Positions 61,491 through 64,000 of a stretch of 64,000 nucleotides of DNA are shown here, one piece after another. Position 1 is the stretch's first letter. Every line of letters begins with the position of its first letter. Under the pieces are notes generated by a model that was given only the letters and a program-made list of their open reading frames with translations, ran no database searches and was not told where the DNA came from. This DNA comes from an uncultured Lachnospiraceae bacterium. Lineage in GTDB: Bacteria; Bacillota; Clostridia; Lachnospirales; Lachnospiraceae. The stretch is taken from contig CAJTPO010000013.1 of the NCBI GenBank assembly GCA_910578115.1, forward strand, positions 40,897 through 104,896. Direction: 5' to 3'. Position numbers and translations under genes: made by a program.

Positions 61491-62505
61491 AGCAGAATTT
61501 ATGAGGCGTCTGACAGAGCTTCTCGGAGATGTAGCACCGACAGAGCGGGAGGAAGCCATTCAGTATTATAATGATTACTTCGACGATGCGGGAGAAGAGA
61601 ATGAGAGCGGCGTGATCGCATCGCTGGGAACGCCCGAGGAGCTGGCACGGACGATCAAGGCAGGCTTGAATGACGGCGGAAACAGCGGAGAATTCACGGA
61701 GTCCGGTTTCAGCGGTTACACGCAGATGCCAAAGGATGAGATCGTGAAGGTGAAGGATGAGGATGCCGCAGGCAGGACAGATACAGGCGCAGGACAGGCG
61801 GGAGCTGCTTACAGCGAAGCCGCAGGCAGCGGGGAAGCGCAGGGCAGCGGGGAATTTCGCGGCACACAGTCGGGAAACGGCTATTATGAAGGCGCTTATT
61901 ATAAACGGCCGGAGGGTGACGGCGTGTATGGCGGCCGGCAGGATACGAGAAATTACAGGAATCCTTATGAAGAGTCCGGCTCACGGGAGTCGTCTGCTGG
62001 CCGGACATATGGCCAGAATACATCCTATGAGCAGTCAGGAAACTATGGCACAGGTACATCCTATGAGCAGTCAGGAAGCTATGGCACAGGTACATCTTAC
62101 GGGCAGGGGAAAGCTGCTAAGGAGCCGATGTCGGGCGGTATGATCGCATTGATCGTTGTGCTGGCGGTTCTGACCTCGCCGGTTTGGATTGGTCTGCTGG
62201 GCGGTTTTCTGGGCGTGGCGACAGGAGTGATCGCAGTGCTGTTTGCCCTGTTTCTGACGTTTTTGATCATTGGCGTGGTGTTTATCGTGGTGGCGATCGC
62301 CCTGCTGGTGACAGGTGTCACACTGTTGTTCAGTGCACCGCTTGGTGCTTTGTGTGTGATCGGCTGCGGGCTGGTGCTTTTTGCCCTGGGGCTTGTAGGG
62401 ATCTGGGTGATGGTTGCGTTGGCCGGTCTGGCGATACCGGCATTTGTCAGAGGGATCGTATCCTTGTGTCAGAAGATTTTTCATAGAGGAGGTGCACGGG
62501 CATGA
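61483..62505 (+). CDS. DUF1700 (HAAS-domain) membrane protein with repeat spacer
   Basis: A 340-residue protein. Residues 1-62 form the cytosolic HAAS domain (AEFMRRLTELLGDVAPTEREEAIQYYNDYFDD). About 70-205 is a Gly/Ser/Tyr/Gln-rich spacer with tandem SYEQSGxYGTGT units, and about 210-320 contains several strongly hydrophobic helices. HAAS proteins accompany PadR regulators and are thought to transmit an envelope signal. The spacer is much longer than I expect for the family and is built from recent repeats at 62020-62105. It overlaps both neighbours and so is translationally coupled. Confidence 0.88.
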   Translation: MNRAEFMRRLTELLGDVAPTEREEAIQYYNDYFDDAGEENESGVIASLGTPEELARTIKAGLNDGGNSGEFTESGFSGYTQMPKDEIVKVKDEDAAGRTDTGAGQAGAAYSEAAGSGEAQGSGEFRGTQSGNGYYEGAYYKRPEGDGVYGGRQDTRNYRNPYEESGSRESSAGRTYGQNTSYEQSGNYGTGTSYEQSGSYGTGTSYGQGKAAKEPMSGGMIALIVVLAVLTSPVWIGLLGGFLGVATGVIAVLFALFLTFLIIGVVFIVVAIALLVTGVTLLFSAPLGALCVIGCGLVLFALGLVGIWVMVALAGLAIPAFVRGIVSLCQKIFHRGGARA

Positions 62506-63722
62506 AAAAATTCACGAAGGGATGTTTGGCGGCCGCACTGGTCACTTTTATCATAGGTATTGTGCTGTTTGGTGTAGGGGCAATGTTTGGCGGGCTTCGT
62601 CATCTGGAACATATTAATGTCTGGAACAGAACCGGTATCCCGTTTGGCTTTTTCCGTAACGGAAACCAGATCTCATTCGGATTCTTTGACTGGGATGATG
62701 ACTGGAGGGAATACTGGGACTGGGATTCGAAGGAATGGAAAGAGCTGGAGAGGATGGAGACGGAAGCGCTGGCGGCTGTGGAGGAGCTTGAAGATCTGGA
62801 GGATTACGAAGCGTTTGAGGAATTTGAGGATCATGAGGAGTTTGAGGATTATGAGGAAGTTGAGCAGTTTGATGATCTTGAGGATCAGGCAGACGATACG
62901 GCGGACAACGGGAGTGCCGGCGATCATGCGAACAGGAAGAGTACGGGACTGACGGCGGATGTGATACGGAACATGGAGCTTGAGGTAGGGGCCTGTAAAA
63001 TGTACATCAAGGAGACGGACAGCAGTGAAGTGAGTATTGCCATAGAAGGGGAATGCGAGGACCATTACCGCTACCGCATCAAGGATGACAATACGCTGCT
63101 GCTTGAGCATAAGGATATGTCGTATGATGTACTTGACACGATCTGGCAGAGGAGCCATCCGCGGGGCAATACGAAACTGTATCTGTACCTGCCGAAAACA
63201 GCGGTGTTTGATGAGATCACGATTGATTTTGGTGCCGGAAAGCTGGATGCCGGCTACTTAAAGGCCAGAGAGATCGAGATTAATGCAGGAGCCGGTAAAT
63301 GCAGTTTTGAGGGGCTGGAGGCATCGGAAACGATCGAACTTACCATGGGTGCCGGCATGATTTCCACGGGGTCACTGACTGCGGCGGAGGCGAAGCTGGA
63401 CATTGCGGCCGGTGAACTGACGATAGGCGATGCAAGGGTAAGCCGGAAGACGGAAGCAACTGTGAGCATGGGAAATGCAGATCTGAAAGGAACTTTTGCC
63501 GGGGAACTGGAAGTGGAATGCAGTATGGGCAATCTGAAATTCACACTGGAAGGCGCGGAACAGGATTATAATTATGATATCGAAAGCGGTCTTGGCAGCG
63601 TCAGGATAGGAGACAAACGGTACAATGGTCTGGCAGATGACCATAGGATCAATAACGGCGGCAGTACGATGGTGGATATCAGCTGTTCCATGGGAAGCGT
63701 GGAAGTGGATTTTACGGAGTAG
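62502..63722 (+). CDS. DUF4097-family beta-helix envelope protein
   Basis: A 406-residue exported or membrane-anchored protein. One N-terminal hydrophobic helix (about 8-30) is followed by a Trp/Asp-rich segment (DWDDDWREYWDWD) and a very acidic coiled stretch of Glu/Asp/Phe/Tyr units (about 85-130). The C-terminal 250 residues form a beta-repeat domain with recurring VGACKMYI, FGAGKLDAGYLKA, NAGAGKCSFEGL and SMGNLKFTL units, the DUF4097 pattern. It overlaps the DUF1700 gene by 4 bp. It is probably the output or sensor of the PadR operon at the cell surface. Confidence 0.88.
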   Translation: MKKFTKGCLAAALVTFIIGIVLFGVGAMFGGLRHLEHINVWNRTGIPFGFFRNGNQISFGFFDWDDDWREYWDWDSKEWKELERMETEALAAVEELEDLEDYEAFEEFEDHEEFEDYEEVEQFDDLEDQADDTADNGSAGDHANRKSTGLTADVIRNMELEVGACKMYIKETDSSEVSIAIEGECEDHYRYRIKDDNTLLLEHKDMSYDVLDTIWQRSHPRGNTKLYLYLPKTAVFDEITIDFGAGKLDAGYLKAREIEINAGAGKCSFEGLEASETIELTMGAGMISTGSLTAAEAKLDIAAGELTIGDARVSRKTEATVSMGNADLKGTFAGELEVECSMGNLKFTLEGAEQDYNYDIESGLGSVRIGDKRYNGLADDHRINNGGSTMVDISCSMGSVEVDFTE

Positions 63723-63760
63723 CGACTGACGGTGCCGAAGCGTCGGATCAGGCAGCGGGA

Positions 63761-63863
63761 ACAGAAACAGGAATACAGAAGTACAGATATAGAAACAGGA
63801 ATACAGAAATACGGATACAGAAATATGAATACAGAAATACGGATACAAAAAACAGGAATACAG
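63761..63863. repeat. Degenerate GAATACAG/AAATACGG simple repeat
   Basis: About 100 bp of short AATACAGAAATACGG-like units follow the DUF4097 stop codon. Composition and style resemble the Asn-rich repeat at 14691-14791. No protein role is likely. Confidence 0.7.
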
Positions 63864-63954
63864 TTGAACAAAAAAGTTTGGAATGGAGCTTCCTGTATAA
63901 TTCAAATATGGTAATCCCAAGAAAGAAGGTTGAGAAAAAAATACCTCAGAGTAA

Positions 63955-63994
63955 AATAAGATTACTGACTTCGCAGGTTAGTAAAAATCTTATT
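63955..63994. promoter_or_regulatory. Inverted repeat at the window end
   Basis: AATAAGATT (63955-63963) pairs perfectly with AATCTTATT (63986-63994), with an inner ACTGAC and GTTAGT. It may be a hairpin upstream of the next gene, which lies outside the window. No gene is visible between 63723 and the end. Confidence 0.5.
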
Positions 63995-64000
63995 GAACAG

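Overview
The window looks like a chromosomal piece of a gut Lachnospiraceae-type Clostridium (Firmicutes). Supporting signs are the strong AGGAGG ribosome binding sites, the YesM/YesN-type sensor and regulator next to a sugar ABC importer, PadR/DUF1700/DUF4097 and LrgAB operons, a TlpA lipoprotein with a CxxC microprotein and a NapH-like ferredoxin, a gut-type beta-glucuronidase, and several AAA-ATPase/PD-(D/E)XK genes. No rRNA, tRNA, CRISPR array or replication origin was seen. The assignment is from gene content only and is given at family level.

Region 1 (1-19510) is a plus-strand surface-glycan cluster. It encodes a GT4 and several GT2 glycosyltransferases, a CDP-glycerol glycerophosphotransferase-like enzyme, an FkbM methyltransferase, a TagD-like and a CitC-like nucleotidyltransferase, and two TIM-barrel sugar isomerases. 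Almost every protein carries a copy of the same roughly 100-residue Rossmann-like module, at the N-terminus, in the middle or at the C-terminus; I count nine copies including a partial one. One AAA-ATPase/PD-(D/E)XK gene (7242-8939) interrupts the cluster between matching 18-21 bp repeats.

Region 2 (19589-29592) holds an AraC regulator divergent from an MFS transporter, a membrane-anchored protein, a D,D-carboxypeptidase, a FAD/Rieske oxidoreductase, a minus-strand lrgA-lrgB pair, and a redox trio (TlpA lipoprotein, CxxC microprotein, polyferredoxin).

Region 3 (29593-38290) holds a beta-glucuronidase, a heterodimeric ABC exporter and a domain-permuted GH3 glycosidase. Region 4 (38291-42190) is an A/T-rich island with a HEPN protein and a large two-P-loop ATPase. 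It has a 103-bp MITE-like palindrome on its left and nuclease-gene debris on its right, and is the best candidate here for an undescribed defence or toxin module.

Region 5 (42213-50751) is a sugar-use operon: binding protein, two permeases, GH35 beta-galactosidase, an unknown protein, histidine kinase and AraC-type response regulator. Region 6 (50748-54920) has a self-contained small transcription unit with a 37-codon ORF whose ribosome binding site can pair with a site inside the ORF, followed by a second heterodimeric ABC exporter. Region 7 (55007-60777) has an esterase, sdaAB, a frameshifted sdaAA, a decayed AAA/PD-(D/E)XK gene, a DEDDh exonuclease and a DUF6465-like protein. Region 8 (60948-63722) is a PadR-DUF1700-DUF4097 operon whose promoter is covered by regularly spaced palindromes.

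Three copies of a 103-bp MITE-like element, a 45-bp dispersed repeat and several tandem repeats show that the region is actively rearranging. All calls come from reading the sequence; no database search was run.
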